Origin: Charina bottae
Taxonomy: Eukaryota > Chordata > Lepidosauria > Squamata > Charinaidae
Direction of reading: 5' to 3'
NCBI GenBank assembly: GCA_023362775.1
Contig: JALMGJ010000002.1
Coordinates: 35,427,914 to 35,491,913 of the forward strand
DNA length: 64,000 bases
Position numbers and translations under genes: made by a program. Below, piece by piece: positions 63,490-64,000 of the stretch (positions are counted from its first letter, which is position 1; each line of letters opens with the position of its first letter). The notes beneath the pieces are model-generated. The model was not told the DNA's origin. It ran no database searches and saw only the letters and a program-made list of their open reading frames with translations.

Positions 63490-64000
63490 TTAATGCCCCG
63501 TCACCTTATCATCATGACACCGCTGCAAAATGCATTTTCTTAAAGCATACGGTACATACAGTCTGTCTCCACTCCACCACAACCCATTATTTTCTCTCAA
63601 GGTTTGTTTATTTGTTTTCCACCAGTCATCGTTCTCTAACTCCACTCTGATTTCTTTTGCTAATGATGTCTCAGACATTTCGTCCGGAATTTTAGCTTTA
63701 CATCTAGTGACAGCCACTTTCCCCAATTGTTTATCAGATCCAGCCTCCTGGATTCTGGGCACAGCGGGTCCTGAGGTCTGGTTGATTCCTAACTGTTGGG
63801 GAGACATTACTGTGGTGACGACCTCTTCCTGTTGGCTATCGTGTTGAGGCAAGCGGGATAGGGCGTCTGCTAAAAAAAATTTCCCTGCTGGAAGATATTT
63901 CAACGTGAAATTGAAACTACTGAAAAACTCAGCCCACCTTACTTGTTTTGGGTTCACTTTGCGTGGTGATCTTAAAGCTTCTAAATTCTTATGATCAGTT
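63490..64000 (-). pseudogene. Ty3/gypsy Pol fragment (RNase H end to integrase zinc-binding start)
   Basis: The minus-strand frame is open from the right edge to a stop at 63490. It reads TDHKNLEALRS (RNase H end), VRWAEFFSSFNFTLKYLPAG and FLADALSRLPQ, then a linker, then LWWSGDRLYVPYALRKCILQ and RCHDDKVTGH, the first half of the H2C2 zinc finger of a Ty3/gypsy integrase. It stops right after that H, so the integrase core is absent. The upstream part lies outside the window. Confidence 0.85.

Overview
The window looks like squamate reptile nuclear DNA, most likely from a snake. The evidence is the repeat community: Bov-B (RTE) LINEs, many copies of one L2/CR1-type LINE, a second LINE ending in an (ATTCT)n array (a tail described for snake CR1/L3 LINEs), a Penelope-like element, tRNA-derived SINEs, MIR-like CORE-SINEs, several hAT-type MITEs, and Ty1/copia and Ty3/gypsy pieces. 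No operon, ribosome binding site or other prokaryotic feature is present.

Host protein genes. Three Ly6/uPAR (three-finger fold) genes can be assembled from small exons with matching splice sites and phase-1 introns. Gene A (5589-28489, +) encodes a ten-cysteine protein with a hydrophobic GPI-type tail. Gene B (40258-47457, +) encodes a ten-cysteine protein with no tail, so probably secreted. Gene C (exons 61274-61692 and 60941-61128, -) has a SINE inserted inside exon 2 and is probably a pseudogene; its exon 1 was not found.

Host RNA genes. A tRNA-Ala cluster lies between and around genes A and B: six well-formed 73-nt genes (AGC and TGC anticodons, each with the G3:U70 alanine identity pair) and four damaged copies. 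Part of the cluster sits in a large inverted duplication, 34485-37880 (+) against 54640-56357 (-), whose arms flank gene B.

Layout: 1-2940 copia pol end and 3' LTR; 2941-5130 dispersed repeats and an L2 tail; 5589-28489 gene A, with a 20.5-kb intron 1 full of LINEs, SINEs, a 1-kb polypyrimidine tract and a Penelope element; 28490-33900 intergenic repeats; 33951-37880 tRNA-Ala cluster and arm 1; 40258-47457 gene B, whose intron 2 holds a nearly full-length L2 inside a tetranucleotide array; 48095-54370 nested L2, RTE/Bov-B and hAT elements; 54640-56357 arm 2; 56361-60560 L2, L1-like and SINE fragments; 60941-61692 gene C; 62448-62782 hAT MITE; 63490-64000 Ty3/gypsy pol fragment running off the right edge.

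The Ly6 genes form a local family with a shared exon plan. The window gives no evidence that they act in one pathway. The tRNA genes serve translation. Everything else is mobile-element debris or simple repeat. Family names come from recognising protein motifs and repeat ends by eye; no database search was run.
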